DNA from: Gemmatimonadaceae bacterium
GTDB lineage: Bacteria; Gemmatimonadota; Gemmatimonadetes; Gemmatimonadales; Gemmatimonadaceae
Length of the DNA: 64,000 nucleotides
Assembly (NCBI GenBank): GCA_022843265.1
Contig: JALHNZ010000009.1
Location: 1-64,000, forward strand
Direction: 5' to 3'
In this document: piece by piece, positions 1 to 8,968 of the stretch
Position numbering within the stretch: the stretch's first letter is position 1
Layout of the letters: every line of letters starts with the position of its first letter
Notes under the pieces: model-generated
The model's input: the letters and a program-made list of their open reading frames with translations, nothing else
Databases searched by the model: none
Told to the model about the DNA's origin: nothing
Made by a program: the position numbers and the translations under genes

Positions 1-1
1 G

Positions 2-331
2 TGCGCCGCGGTGTACGGGCGCTTTTACGAGCCGCTGCGGCACAACATCAAGGCGTTGCATCCGGCACTTGATGCGTGGATGATTGTTGAGGGGTACGGA
101 AAAGTGCTCGGTCGGCCACAACTGGACCTGGCACGACGGGAGCTTTGTGTAGTGGCCGCTTGTGCCATTGCTCGGCAGGACCGACAGCTGCATTCGCATC
201 TGCACGGTGCACTTCACGCCGGTGCATCACCAGCTCAGGTAGACGCGGCGTTGCTCGCGATTGCCGATTTGCTGGACTCGGATGATGTCAAACGATACGT
301 GGGCCTCTGGGCTCGCGTGCAAGGGAAATAG
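2..331 (+). CDS. Carboxymuconolactone decarboxylase-like (AhpD fold) protein, 5'-partial
   Basis: The frame is open to the window edge, so the true start probably lies upstream; the first visible start is the GTG at 11. The visible part is a compact all-helical domain with the pattern of the CMD/AhpD family (LARRELCVVAACAIARQ, then HLHGALHAGASPAQVDAAL). The CxxC-H peroxidase motif of true AhpD is absent, so peroxidase activity is not supported. It ends 3 bp before obgE and is probably co-transcribed with it. The family call is fairly safe; the substrate is unknown. Confidence 0.7.
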   Translation, partial: CAAVYGRFYEPLRHNIKALHPALDAWMIVEGYGKVLGRPQLDLARRELCVVAACAIARQDRQLHSHLHGALHAGASPAQVDAALLAIADLLDSDDVKRYVGLWARVQGK

Positions 332-334
332 CGC

Positions 335-1366
335 ATGTTTATCGATCGCGTCATCGTGAAGGTTGAAGCGGGCACCGGAGGGTCGGGCGCCTGCTCGTTC
401 CGTCGCGAGAAGTACTATCCGATGGGTGGTCCGGATGGTGGCGATGGCGGTCGAGGCGGCGACATCATCGTGCGCGGCGACAGCAACCTTGCCACGCTCC
501 TCGACTTCACCTACCGGGATTCCTGGATTGCCGAACGCGGTGAACACGGCATGGGCTCCAACATGACGGGGCGTTCCGGAAAAGACGTGATTCTTCCCGT
601 GCCGCCTGGCACCATCGTGCGCGAGAAGGACACGGGTGAGTTTATCTGCGAAGTGATGGGCGACGGCGAGGAGCATATCATTGCCAAGGGCGGTCGCGGC
701 GGCAAGGGAAATGCGTTCTTTGTGACCGCAACCCAGCAGGCACCCCGCAAGTGGCAGCCGGGCGAAGAAGGCGAAGCGCGCGTTCTTGAACTTGAGCTCA
801 AGCTCATCGCCGACATTGGTCTCGTGGGGCAGCCGAACGCCGGCAAAAGCACGCTGCTCTCAGTGATTTCCGCGGCGCGTCCGAAAATCGCGAACTATCC
901 GTTCACCACCTTGTCGCCCAATCTTGGCGTGGTGCCGCTGAGCGATCACCGGACGTTCGTGGTGGCCGATATTCCCGGCATTATTGAAGGCGCGCACGAA
1001 GGCAAGGGGCTCGGACTGCAGTTCCTGCGGCACATTGAGCGCACCCGCGTGTTGGCGTTCCTGCTGTCCATTGAATCAGAAGACTGGCAGGCCGAGCTGG
1101 ATCAGCTGCGGCATGAAGTACGTGAGTACTCCGAGGAGCTGGCGCAAAAGCCGTATTGCGTCGTGTTCACCAAGTGCGATTTGCTCGGCGAGTTGTTTGT
1201 GCCCGAAATCAGCGCCCCTGGTGCATTCGGGATGTACGCCGTGAGCGCACCTGGTCGCCTTGGTCTTGATGTGTTGCTCGATGCGTGGTGGAAGCGTTTG
1301 CTGTCGCTCCGCAAGGAAGAAGCGGCCGCGGCGCCACCGGCACGCGTTGATATCATGCTGCCCTGA
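335..1366 (+). CDS. obgE: GTPase Obg/CgtA
   Basis: Essential P-loop GTPase acting in 50S ribosome maturation and stress control. The glycine-rich Obg fold fills about residues 1-158 (GGDGGRGGDIIV, GGRGGKGNAFF). The G domain follows: G1 GQPNAGKST near residue 166, switch region NYPFTTLSPNLG, G3 DIPGIIEGAHEGKGLG and G4 TKCD near 281. At 343 aa it is the short form without the C-terminal OCT extension. The ATG at 335 has a purine-rich AAGGGAA upstream. Obg usually follows rplU-rpmA; here the upstream neighbour is a CMD-like gene. Confidence 0.97.
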   Translation: MFIDRVIVKVEAGTGGSGACSFRREKYYPMGGPDGGDGGRGGDIIVRGDSNLATLLDFTYRDSWIAERGEHGMGSNMTGRSGKDVILPVPPGTIVREKDTGEFICEVMGDGEEHIIAKGGRGGKGNAFFVTATQQAPRKWQPGEEGEARVLELELKLIADIGLVGQPNAGKSTLLSVISAARPKIANYPFTTLSPNLGVVPLSDHRTFVVADIPGIIEGAHEGKGLGLQFLRHIERTRVLAFLLSIESEDWQAELDQLRHEVREYSEELAQKPYCVVFTKCDLLGELFVPEISAPGAFGMYAVSAPGRLGLDVLLDAWWKRLLSLRKEEAAAAPPARVDIMLP

Positions 1367-1376
1367 CGCATTGCTC

Positions 1377-2435
1377 ATGGCACCCGACGCTCTGCATAGC
1401 GCGACGTGCGACGCGCTCGCGCTATCACTGATGTCGGGCGTAGGTCCCTCGGAGCACAAGCGTCGTCTGCTCATGCATGGCTCAGCGGCGCGAGCGCTCG
1501 GTGAGTTCAGTTCGCACGAGGTGCAACAGGCGCGCTCGCGCGCGGCAGCCTATCTGGAGCTCACCGAGCGCGTTGGTGCCCAGTGCGTGTTGCCGTCGCA
1601 TGCATCGTACCCGCCCTCGTTTCACGCCCTTCACGCGCGGCCGCCTGTGCTGTGGCTTCGTGGCACCCCCGCGTACGCCGCGCAGCGCAGCGTCGCAATC
1701 GTGGGCACGCGCACTGCGTCGCCGGCGGGACTGCGGTTCGCCCGCGAGTTGGCGGAGGCCTGCGCCGGCGCGAATATCGCCGTGGTTTCCGGACTGGCGC
1801 GCGGCGTGGATGGTGCGGCGCATCTTGGGGCGCTGAACGCTCGCGGCACAACGGTCGCTGTGCTCGGCACCGGTGTCGACGTGCCGTATCCACCAAGACA
1901 TCGTGCGCTGCAGGAGCGGGTCGCTGAAGAAGGGCTGCTTGTTTCTGAGGTGCCGCCCGGAGAGCGTGGACATGCAGGCACCTTTCCGCAGCGTAATCGG
2001 CTCATTGCCGCGTTGGCGGAGATCACGGTCGTGGTCGAAGCCGGACGCGAGAGCGGGGCACTCATCACCGCACGCGTCGCGCACGAGCTCGACCGCACGG
2101 TGTGCGCGGTGCCGGGATCGGTCTATGCGCCTGAATGCGTTGGATCGAACGCGTTGTTGCAAGCCGGTGCGCAGGTGCTGTGCTCGCCCGACGATCTGCT
2201 CGATGAGCTCAAGTTGCCACGCCGCGCTGCGCAGTCCCCACAACTGGACGGCGATGCCGCTTCGTGTTGGGACGCGTTGCAGCAAGGAGTGGCGGACGTG
2301 AGCATCATTGCCCGGCGTGCTGAGCTCGACGTGCGTCGCGCAAACGTGGCGCTTGCCGTCCTTGAGTTGTACGGCCTGGTTGAGGTGGACTTGAGCGGCA
2401 CCGTGCGGCCTCTCGTCTCGGTTGCCAGCGGGTGA
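1377..2435 (+). CDS. dprA: DNA-processing protein DprA
   Basis: Binds incoming single-stranded DNA and loads RecA during natural transformation. A central Rossmann-like fold carries VGTRTASPAG, SGLARGVDGAAHLGAL, the FPQRNRLIAAL segment and VVEAGRESGALITA. A C-terminal winged-helix-like segment (about 285-350) is also present. The ORF track begins at 1260 inside obgE; the ATG at 1377, 10 bp after the obgE stop, gives a normal 352 aa protein. It overlaps hemW by 4 bp (GTGA), so the genes are translationally coupled. No other competence genes are nearby. Confidence 0.95.
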   Translation: MAPDALHSATCDALALSLMSGVGPSEHKRRLLMHGSAARALGEFSSHEVQQARSRAAAYLELTERVGAQCVLPSHASYPPSFHALHARPPVLWLRGTPAYAAQRSVAIVGTRTASPAGLRFARELAEACAGANIAVVSGLARGVDGAAHLGALNARGTTVAVLGTGVDVPYPPRHRALQERVAEEGLLVSEVPPGERGHAGTFPQRNRLIAALAEITVVVEAGRESGALITARVAHELDRTVCAVPGSVYAPECVGSNALLQAGAQVLCSPDDLLDELKLPRRAAQSPQLDGDAASCWDALQQGVADVSIIARRAELDVRRANVALAVLELYGLVEVDLSGTVRPLVSVASG

Positions 2436-3547
2436 GCACCGAGCGATTCGTATATGTGCACGTGCCATTTTGTGCGCGCCGGTGCAGCTACTGTGATTTT
2501 GCCATTGCCGTTCGAAAGACGGTTCCGGTTGCAGAGTATGTGGCCGGCATTGCGCGAGAGCTCCATGTGCGGGGCGTGTTGCCGGGCCCTGTAGATGCGA
2601 TCTATCTCGGTGGAGGAACACCTTCGCGACTTGGCGGCGACGGTGTTCGCGCGTTACTCGACACGATCCGCACGGTGCGGTCGCCGGAGCCAACGGCGGA
2701 GTGCACGATCGAGGTTAATCCAGAAGACGTGACCGCGGCCGATGTGCGTGCCTGGATGTCGGCCGGCATCAATCGCGTGTCGCTTGGCGTGCAGTCGTTC
2801 AGTGATCGCGTACTGACATGGATGCATCGCGTGCATGATGCGTCAGCCGCAGTGCGTGCCATGGACACGCTTCAAAACGCGGGACTCACTGACATTTCAG
2901 TCGACCTGATATTCGCGGTACCCAGCGAGCTGGAACGCGATTGGGAACGTGATGTGGCGCTGGCGTTGGAACTGCAGCCCACACACGTCTCGCTCTATGG
3001 CCTGACCGTGGAATCGGGCACGCCACTTGGCCGGTGGACATCCCGCGGCGCCGTGCTGGAAGCTCCTGAAGAGGCGTATGAACGGGAGTTTCTGCATGCG
3101 CACACGTCGCTCTCTGCGGCGGGCTTTGAACACTACGAAGTGTCGAACTACGGGCTGCCGAACCATCGCGCCCGACACAACAGTGCCTACTGGCAAGGCG
3201 TGCCGTATCTGGGACTTGGTCCCTCGGCGCATGGCTTTGACGGCACCCAACGCCGCTGGAACACCGAGGCCTATGCGTTGTGGGAGCGACAGCTCGCACA
3301 GGGCGTGGATCCGGTTGGCGGGTCGGAAACGCTGTCTAATGAGAACCGCGTGGCGGAAACCGTGTATCTCGGGTTGCGCACGACCGATGGCCTGTTGATC
3401 ACCGATGCGGAAGGTGATCTGGTGCGTCCGTGGGAGGAGGCCGGCTGGGTTTTTCGTGATCCATCGAGGCGCCTTCGGTGCACGGCGCTGGGCTGGCTCC
3501 GGCTTGACTCGATGGCCAGCGCGTTGACAGCACACCGAAGTCCTTAG
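2432..3547 (+). CDS. hemW: Heme chaperone HemW (radical SAM, HemN-like)
   Basis: A 371 aa radical SAM protein of the HemW group, which delivers heme to target enzymes rather than acting as coproporphyrinogen dehydrogenase. The N-terminal CARRCSYCDF supplies the Cx3Cx2C cluster ligands near residue 14. It is followed by IYLGGGTPS, EVNPEDV and RVSLGVQSF, typical of the group, and by the C-terminal HemN domain (YWQGVPYLGLGPSAHGF). The GTG start overlaps the dprA stop. The short N-terminus, with no extra cysteine upstream, favours HemW over HemN. Confidence 0.93.
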   Translation: MSTERFVYVHVPFCARRCSYCDFAIAVRKTVPVAEYVAGIARELHVRGVLPGPVDAIYLGGGTPSRLGGDGVRALLDTIRTVRSPEPTAECTIEVNPEDVTAADVRAWMSAGINRVSLGVQSFSDRVLTWMHRVHDASAAVRAMDTLQNAGLTDISVDLIFAVPSELERDWERDVALALELQPTHVSLYGLTVESGTPLGRWTSRGAVLEAPEEAYEREFLHAHTSLSAAGFEHYEVSNYGLPNHRARHNSAYWQGVPYLGLGPSAHGFDGTQRRWNTEAYALWERQLAQGVDPVGGSETLSNENRVAETVYLGLRTTDGLLITDAEGDLVRPWEEAGWVFRDPSRRLRCTALGWLRLDSMASALTAHRSP

Positions 3548-3553
3548 TACACT
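3524..3553 (+). promoter_or_regulatory. Sigma70-type promoter of hrcA, apparently leaderless, with an overlapping dyad
   Basis: TTGACA (3524-3529), an 18 bp spacer and TACACT (3548-3553) form a good promoter inside the 3' end of hemW. The expected transcription start falls at about 3560, next to the hrcA ATG at 3561, and no Shine-Dalgarno fits. An imperfect palindrome, CCTTAGT-AC-ACTTAGG (3542-3557), covers the -10 box and could be an operator. It is not the classical CIRCE sequence. Confidence 0.65.
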
Positions 3554-3560
3554 TAGGGTT

Positions 3561-4601
3561 ATGGCATTTTCAGAGCTCAGCGAGCGGGAACGACACGTCC
3601 TTGAGGCCGTGATTCAGGCGTACGTTGCAACGGCCGAGCCCGCCGGATCGCGTGTGTTGTCACGGCGCTTTGCGCTCGGCGTCTCACCGGCCACGATTCG
3701 CAATACGATGAGCGACCTGGAAGAGAAGGGGTTTCTCTACCATCCGCATACGTCGGCGGGTCGCATTCCGACGGACAAAGCGTATCGTGTCTATGTCGAT
3801 TCGCTGATGCGCGTGGAATCCATCTCCGCCATGGAGCGAGATCAGCTTGCCGCGCAGATCTCGGCCGGCGGTTCGGCCATCGAAGCGATTCTGCGCTGTG
3901 CCGCTCAGTCGCTTGGTGTGCTCACGCAGGAACTCGGTGTGGCGATGGGTCCGCGTTTCGATCGCGCCATTTTGCAGCGCATCGAGCTCGTGCGCGTCAC
4001 GTCCGAGCGCATTCTCATGGTGCTGACGCTCGGTGGTGGTTCGGTGCGCACCATTTTCGTCGAGGTGCCGGGCACCATCGCCGATGAAGCGTTGGTCGAA
4101 GTCACGATTGTGCTGAATGAACGATTGTCGGGGCTCACGCTCGACGAAGTACGCGCTTCACTCAGCAGCCGGTTGCGGGACGTGCCGGGCTCACTGAATG
4201 CCACGGCGCTGCTGAACATTTTTGTGCAGGAAGGCGAGCAAGTGTTCGCGCGCGCCGCCGAACCCACGGAGAATGTGGTGTTGGGCCAGGCATCGCTCCT
4301 CGCTGAACAACCGGAGTTTGCAACCGGCGAACGGATGCGGCAGTTAATTGAGTTGACGGAACGTCGTCAGGAGTTGGCGACGCTGCTGCAGTCGCGGGCG
4401 GGCTCGTCGGGGCTCAATATCACAATCGGGAACGAGCACGGCGCCCCGGGCATGGATGCGTTCACGGTGGTGACGGCCGAGTATCAGGCGGGTTCGTTGT
4501 CGGGCGTGATCGGTGTGATTGGCCCGACGCGCATGCCGTACCACAAAGTGGTGGCGCTCGTATCGCACACGTCGCAGCTCGTTTCTGATTTGCTCAGTTA
4601 A
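3561..4601 (+). CDS. hrcA: Heat-inducible transcription repressor HrcA
   Basis: Winged-helix repressor of chaperone genes (normally acting at CIRCE elements), dependent on GroEL for activity. The N-terminal HTH region reads [21 protein letters not shown], followed by [28 protein letters not shown], diagnostic of HrcA. The GAF-like and inserted dimerisation domains fill the rest of the 346 aa. The ATG lies about 8 bp after a -10 box, pointing to a leaderless message. dnaJ follows after 17 bp. Its own CIRCE targets (groE, dnaK) are not in the window. Confidence 0.96.
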   Translation: MAFSELSERERHVLEAVIQAYVATAEPAGSRVLSRRFALGVSPATIRNTMSDLEEKGFLYHPHTSAGRIPTDKAYRVYVDSLMRVESISAMERDQLAAQISAGGSAIEAILRCAAQSLGVLTQELGVAMGPRFDRAILQRIELVRVTSERILMVLTLGGGSVRTIFVEVPGTIADEALVEVTIVLNERLSGLTLDEVRASLSSRLRDVPGSLNATALLNIFVQEGEQVFARAAEPTENVVLGQASLLAEQPEFATGERMRQLIELTERRQELATLLQSRAGSSGLNITIGNEHGAPGMDAFTVVTAEYQAGSLSGVIGVIGPTRMPYHKVVALVSHTSQLVSDLLS

Positions 4602-4618
4602 GACTTTCCAGACATCAC

Positions 4619-5749
4619 ATGGCTGATTTTTATACAACGTTGGGCGTCGCGCGCGATGCGTCCGATGAGGACATCAAGAAGTCGTATCGCAAGCTTGCGA
4701 TGCAGTGGCATCCCGACAAAAACGGTGGCTCAAAAGACGCCGAAGAAAAGTTCAAGTCGATTACCGAAGCATACGATGTGCTGCGGGATCCGCAGAAGCG
4801 CGCCGCCTACGATCGGTACGGCGAGGCCGGGCTGCGCGGTGGCGGCGGTGGCGGATTCGAGCATGTTGATCTGTCGGAAGCGCTCAACATTTTCATGCGC
4901 GACTTCGGTGGATTCGGCGATATGTTCAGCGCCGGCGGCGGTCGTCGTGGCGGCGGACCACGCGCAGGCACGGATCTTAAGTTGCCGCTGTCGCTCACGC
5001 TCGAGGAAGTGGCAACGGGTGTCGAGAAAACGGTGATGGTGAAGGTGCTCGACCCCTGCGACAAGTGCGAGGGCAGTGGTGCTGAGCCAGGGTCCAAGCC
5101 GACCACGTGCAACACGTGCGCTGGCGCGGGCGAAGTGCGTCGGGCGCAGCGCTCGTTCTTCGGACAGTTCGTCAGTGTTGCGCCGTGCCCCACCTGTGCG
5201 GGTGAAGGCGTTGTGGTCGCCAGCCCGTGCCGCAGTTGTCGCGGCGAAGGGCGTGTGCGTGGCGAAAAAACGGTGCGTATTCAAGTGCCGGCTGGTGTGG
5301 CCACAGGTCAGTACATGACGCTGCGTGGAGCCGGCAACGTGGGGCCGCGCAGTGGTCCGCGTGGCGACATTCTTGTGGTGTTCGATGTCAAGGAAGACGA
5401 TCGTTTCGAGCGCGACGGCGAAGATCTTTTCTGCGAAGCGTTGGTCACCTATCCCCAGTTGGTATTCGGTGCCGACATCACCGTACCTGGTGTCACCAGT
5501 GAAATTTCGCTGCGCGTTCCGGAAGGCACGCAAAGCGGCACGGTATTTCACCTGCGTGGACGCGGCTTGCCGCGCGTGAATGCCACCGGTACAGGCGACT
5601 TGCATGTGCGCGTACAGCTGTGGACGCCGCAGGAACCGTCAGATGAAGAGACCACGCTGTTAAAGCAGCTTGCCGCCATGCAGGGCACCACGCCGCCGCA
5701 GCGCGAAAAGAGCATCTGGTCCAAGATGAAGGAAGCGTTGGGTGCCTGA
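4619..5749 (+). CDS. dnaJ: Chaperone protein DnaJ
   Basis: Hsp40 co-chaperone that stimulates DnaK ATPase. The 376 aa have the full type I layout: a J domain with the HPD tripeptide in WHPDKN (about residue 32), a Gly/Phe-rich linker ([22 protein letters not shown]), four CxxCxGxG zinc motifs ([32 protein letters not shown]) and the C-terminal substrate-binding domain. It directly follows hrcA, with no grpE or dnaK between, and its last 8 bp overlap prmA. Confidence 0.97.
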   Translation: MADFYTTLGVARDASDEDIKKSYRKLAMQWHPDKNGGSKDAEEKFKSITEAYDVLRDPQKRAAYDRYGEAGLRGGGGGGFEHVDLSEALNIFMRDFGGFGDMFSAGGGRRGGGPRAGTDLKLPLSLTLEEVATGVEKTVMVKVLDPCDKCEGSGAEPGSKPTTCNTCAGAGEVRRAQRSFFGQFVSVAPCPTCAGEGVVVASPCRSCRGEGRVRGEKTVRIQVPAGVATGQYMTLRGAGNVGPRSGPRGDILVVFDVKEDDRFERDGEDLFCEALVTYPQLVFGADITVPGVTSEISLRVPEGTQSGTVFHLRGRGLPRVNATGTGDLHVRVQLWTPQEPSDEETTLLKQLAAMQGTTPPQREKSIWSKMKEALGA

Positions 5750-6584
5750 GACTCCGTGGACCGCGGTGCGAGTGCGCCCAAGCAGTCAGGCTGTTTCCGT
5801 ACGGAGTGCGCTCATGCAGGCGTTCTTTGACGCGGGCGCGCAAGGTGTGCATGAAGACGGTGAACAACTCGTCACACACTTCCCGCCTGATACCGATCTG
5901 CAGCACGTGCGTACCGTGTTGAACGCGGCAGATGCCGGTGTGCAGATCGATGTGGCGGACGTCCCGCCGATTGACTGGACGGAGTCGTGGAAGACCAGCA
6001 TTGATGCGCATCAGGTCGGCACGCTCGTCGTCACACCGCCCTGGCTGGCCGACCAGTACGACGCAGCGACCACCATTGTCATTGATCCGGGAATGGCCTT
6101 TGGCACCGGTGAGCACGCCACCACGCGCGGTGTGATGCGTTTGCTTGGCGCCGTGTTGCATCGCGGCGATACGGTGGCAGATCTTGGCGCCGGGAGTGCG
6201 GTGCTTGCGATCGCGGCGGCAAAGCTTGGCGCTTCGCGTGTGTACGCCATCGAGTTGGATGAAGAGGCCATTCCGAATGCGCACGAGAATGTACAGCGCA
6301 ACAACGTCGCGGATGTCGTCCACGTCTTTCAAGGTGGCGCTGAGGCCTTGCTTCCGCTTGTGGCTCCCGTCCGCATTGTACTGGCCAACATTATTTCGTC
6401 GGTGTTGCAGGAGTTGTTGCCGGTGATCGACGCCTCGATCGAGCGTGGTGGTGCCGCTGTTCTCAGTGGCATCCTGCAGGAAGAACGCGCGCACATGGTT
6501 GAGGTCCTCACGGCGGCTGGCTGGCGCATCACCGCTGAAGACGCGGAGGACATCTGGTGGAGCGTGGCGATAGCGCGGGCCTAG
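5742..6584 (+). CDS. prmA: Ribosomal protein L11 methyltransferase PrmA
   Basis: SAM-dependent enzyme that trimethylates L11. An N-terminal substrate-recognition domain (about 1-80) precedes a class I methyltransferase fold. Diagnostic segments are [32 protein letters not shown] (motif I) and LANIISSVL (motif IV). It starts with GTG at 5742, 8 bp inside dnaJ. The order dnaJ-prmA-rsmE is widely conserved and supports the call. Confidence 0.94.
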   Translation: MPETPWTAVRVRPSSQAVSVRSALMQAFFDAGAQGVHEDGEQLVTHFPPDTDLQHVRTVLNAADAGVQIDVADVPPIDWTESWKTSIDAHQVGTLVVTPPWLADQYDAATTIVIDPGMAFGTGEHATTRGVMRLLGAVLHRGDTVADLGAGSAVLAIAAAKLGASRVYAIELDEEAIPNAHENVQRNNVADVVHVFQGGAEALLPLVAPVRIVLANIISSVLQELLPVIDASIERGGAAVLSGILQEERAHMVEVLTAAGWRITAEDAEDIWWSVAIARA

Positions 6585-6586
6585 CG

Positions 6587-7279
6587 GTGTTCTTCACCTC
6601 CGAGCCGCTCGTTGCAGGTACCATCTGTACGCTCGGCGAGGACGAAGCGCGCCACATGAAGGTGCGTCGCATCGATGTGGGTGCCACGATTGGTCTCTGC
6701 GACGGCGCCGGCGCCGTTGCGGAAGGGCGCCTGGTGCGACTGGCCAAACAGGGAGCGCAGGTGGAAGTGTCGCAGGTGCGTCACATCGCACCGGCGCGCC
6801 CGGTGCATCTGCTGGTACCCGTGGCGGATCGCGATCGGCTGTTGTGGCTGGCGGAAAAAGCGGCCGAGCTGGCGTGCACCAGTTGGCGGCCGGTGCTGTG
6901 GCGTCGCTCGCGGAGTGTGTCGCCACGCGGCGAAGGGGTCACGTTCCAGGCGAAAGTTCGCGCACGTATGCAGGGAGCACTCGCGCAATCGCACGGCGCA
7001 TGGTTGCCGCAACTGTTTCCGGAAGCGCCGATTGAACGCGCGATTCAGGCCGCACCAGAAGGTGTTCGCCTGGTGCTCGACGCCGGCGGACTGCCGCTCG
7101 CTCGGTCGCCGATTGCCGCGGGCGATGTGATGATCGCCGTTGGACCTGAGGGTGGCTTCGAGTCCGACGAAATCGACGCGCTGCACGCCGCCGGGTTCGT
7201 GTCCGCCGGCCTGGGGGACACGATTTTGCGTTTCGAAACGGCGGCTGTCGTTGCGCTGGGGATCATTCGCGCGGGGTAA
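6587..7279 (+). CDS. rsmE: 16S rRNA m3U1498 methyltransferase RsmE
   Basis: SPOUT-family methyltransferase for U1498 of 16S rRNA. A short N-terminal PUA-like domain (EARHMKVRRIDVGATIGLCD) precedes the knotted domain, with VGPEGGFESDEIDAL and LRFETAAVVALGII as SAM-binding signatures. The ORF track starts at GTG 6557 inside prmA. GTG 6587, 3 bp after the prmA stop, puts the expected FFTSEPL at the N-terminus and gives 230 aa, so it is preferred; the longer form cannot be excluded. Confidence 0.93.
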   Translation: MFFTSEPLVAGTICTLGEDEARHMKVRRIDVGATIGLCDGAGAVAEGRLVRLAKQGAQVEVSQVRHIAPARPVHLLVPVADRDRLLWLAEKAAELACTSWRPVLWRRSRSVSPRGEGVTFQAKVRARMQGALAQSHGAWLPQLFPEAPIERAIQAAPEGVRLVLDAGGLPLARSPIAAGDVMIAVGPEGGFESDEIDALHAAGFVSAGLGDTILRFETAAVVALGIIRAG

Positions 7280-7291
7280 CGTTTCGAGTGC

Positions 7292-7323
7292 ACCCGCGCT
7301 GCAGTGTCAGGACCAGCGCGGGT
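7292..7323. terminator. Hairpin between convergent rsmE and nhaB
   Basis: Perfect 10 bp inverted repeat ACCCGCGCTG...CAGCGCGGGT (7292-7301 and 7314-7323) with a 12 nt loop. It sits exactly in the 44 bp between the two stop codons. There is no long T tract, but the position fits a bidirectional terminator. Confidence 0.65.
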
Positions 7324-8832
7324 TCAGGGCAACAGGAACATCACGGCCAGCAGCCCGGTGACGGAGAGCGTCATCGCGTACGGCATCGCCATGAGCACCA
7401 TGCGACCGTACGACAGGCGAATGAGTGGTGCCAGTGTCGACGTGAGCAGAAACAGAAACGCCGCTTGTCCGTTTGGCGTGGTGACGCTGGCGAGATTTGT
7501 TCCGGCGTTGATGGCGATGGCCAGTCTGTCGAACTGCGCGCGTGAGATGTCACCGGCGAGAAACGCGTTGTGTACTTCCGTGATGTAGATCGTGGCCACA
7601 AACACATTGTCGCTGATAGCCGACAAGCCGCCGTTCACCAGATACAAGGCGCCGGTCTGTGTGGTTCCTTCCAATGTGAGGACCGATCGCACCAGCGGTT
7701 GGAACAAATGCTGATCGTGAATCACGGCCACGATCGCAAAGAATACGACCAGTAGCGACGTGAAGGGTAGGGCTTCAGTAAAAGCCTTGCCGAGCCGGTG
7801 CTCTTCTGTCACGCCGTTGAGCGCGGTGGCAAGCACAATGACTGCCAAACCGATCAGCCCCACTTCGGCCACGTGAAATGCGAGGCTGAACACGAGCCCG
7901 ACCGCGATCAGCCCTTGCACCCAGAGCATGACTACTTCCTGAGAGGAACGATGGGCCTCGGTGTGCTCTTCGTACGCATTGAGAATCGTTCGCACTTTTT
8001 CAGGCAGTTGGTCGCCAAAGGAAAAAATGCGAAAGTGTTCAACGGTGACACACGTAATGAACCCCACGATGAGCGCGGGAATTGACACCGGCATCATCTG
8101 CACGAAGAACTCCTGAAAGTCCCAGCCGGCAACTTTGGCAATCAGGAGATTCTGCGGCTCACCGACCATGGTCGAGACACCGCCAAGCGCAGTGCCCACC
8201 GCCGCATGCATCATCAGGCTGCGCAAAAAACCACGGAACACATCCAGGTCGGACCGGTCGAGCTCTCCGATCTCGTCGTCGCCGGTGACATCATGCTCCT
8301 GATGGTACTGCTTGCCCGAGGACACTTTGTGATAGATCAGAAAAAATCCGTGCGCCACGGTGATGACCACAGCCGTGACGGTCAGTGCGTCGAGAAACGC
8401 CGAAAGCACAGCGGCGACTGCGCAGAACAGCAGCGACAGCACCGCTTTGTGCTTCACCCGCAGCAGCAGTTTCGTGAAGGAGTACAACAACAACTCCTTC
8501 AGGAAATAGATGCCGGCCACCATGAACATCAGCAGCAGAATCACCGGGAAGTTCTGCACCACTTCGTCGTACACCGTCTCGGTGCTGGTCAGGCCCATCA
8601 CCAGTGCTTCGAGCGCGAGCAATCCGCCGGGTTGCAGCGGATAACACTTGAGCGCCATCGCGAGGCAGAAGATGAACTCAAGGATCAGGATCCAGCCCGT
8701 GATAAACGGACCGGCGGTCACAAGAAGCAGTGGGTTGACGATCAGGAAGCCGACAATGGTGAGCTTGTACCAATCGGGGGAGTTGCCAAGGAAATTATCT
8801 GCGAGCGAAGCCGCGAGCGTTGGCCTTGGCAT
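7324..8832 (-). CDS. nhaB: Na+/H+ antiporter NhaB
   Basis: Polytopic inner-membrane sodium/proton antiporter for Na+ extrusion and pH homeostasis. The 502 aa match NhaB from end to end in my recollection of the family: [53 protein letters not shown] and [17 protein letters not shown], with about ten or more hydrophobic segments. The ATG at 8832 has no strong Shine-Dalgarno. It stands alone on the minus strand, upstream of lpxR in reading direction only by distance, not coupling. NhaB is best known from Gammaproteobacteria, so transfer is possible. Confidence 0.93.
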   Translation of the reverse strand: MPRPTLAASLADNFLGNSPDWYKLTIVGFLIVNPLLLVTAGPFITGWILILEFIFCLAMALKCYPLQPGGLLALEALVMGLTSTETVYDEVVQNFPVILLLMFMVAGIYFLKELLLYSFTKLLLRVKHKAVLSLLFCAVAAVLSAFLDALTVTAVVITVAHGFFLIYHKVSSGKQYHQEHDVTGDDEIGELDRSDLDVFRGFLRSLMMHAAVGTALGGVSTMVGEPQNLLIAKVAGWDFQEFFVQMMPVSIPALIVGFITCVTVEHFRIFSFGDQLPEKVRTILNAYEEHTEAHRSSQEVVMLWVQGLIAVGLVFSLAFHVAEVGLIGLAVIVLATALNGVTEEHRLGKAFTEALPFTSLLVVFFAIVAVIHDQHLFQPLVRSVLTLEGTTQTGALYLVNGGLSAISDNVFVATIYITEVHNAFLAGDISRAQFDRLAIAINAGTNLASVTTPNGQAAFLFLLTSTLAPLIRLSYGRMVLMAMPYAMTLSVTGLLAVMFLLP

Positions 8833-8968
8833 TCAGGCCAGTCCGCGCATCAAGAAACGATCCGGCGTGTGCATGCGGTCGGGTCAGAAGAGGTGGGGGG
8901 CGGCGCAGTTTTGGCACAGGAGGGACTGCCTGGGGAGGCGTGCCCACAACGCTAACCCGTGGTACGCC

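Noticed and set aside
1482-2693. 403 aa minus-strand ORF opposite dprA/hemW
   Set aside because: Shadow frame; the plus strand carries intact DprA and HemW motifs.
3500-3560. CIRCE element upstream of hrcA
   Set aside because: No GCACTC...GAGTGC dyad is present; only an unrelated imperfect palindrome was found.
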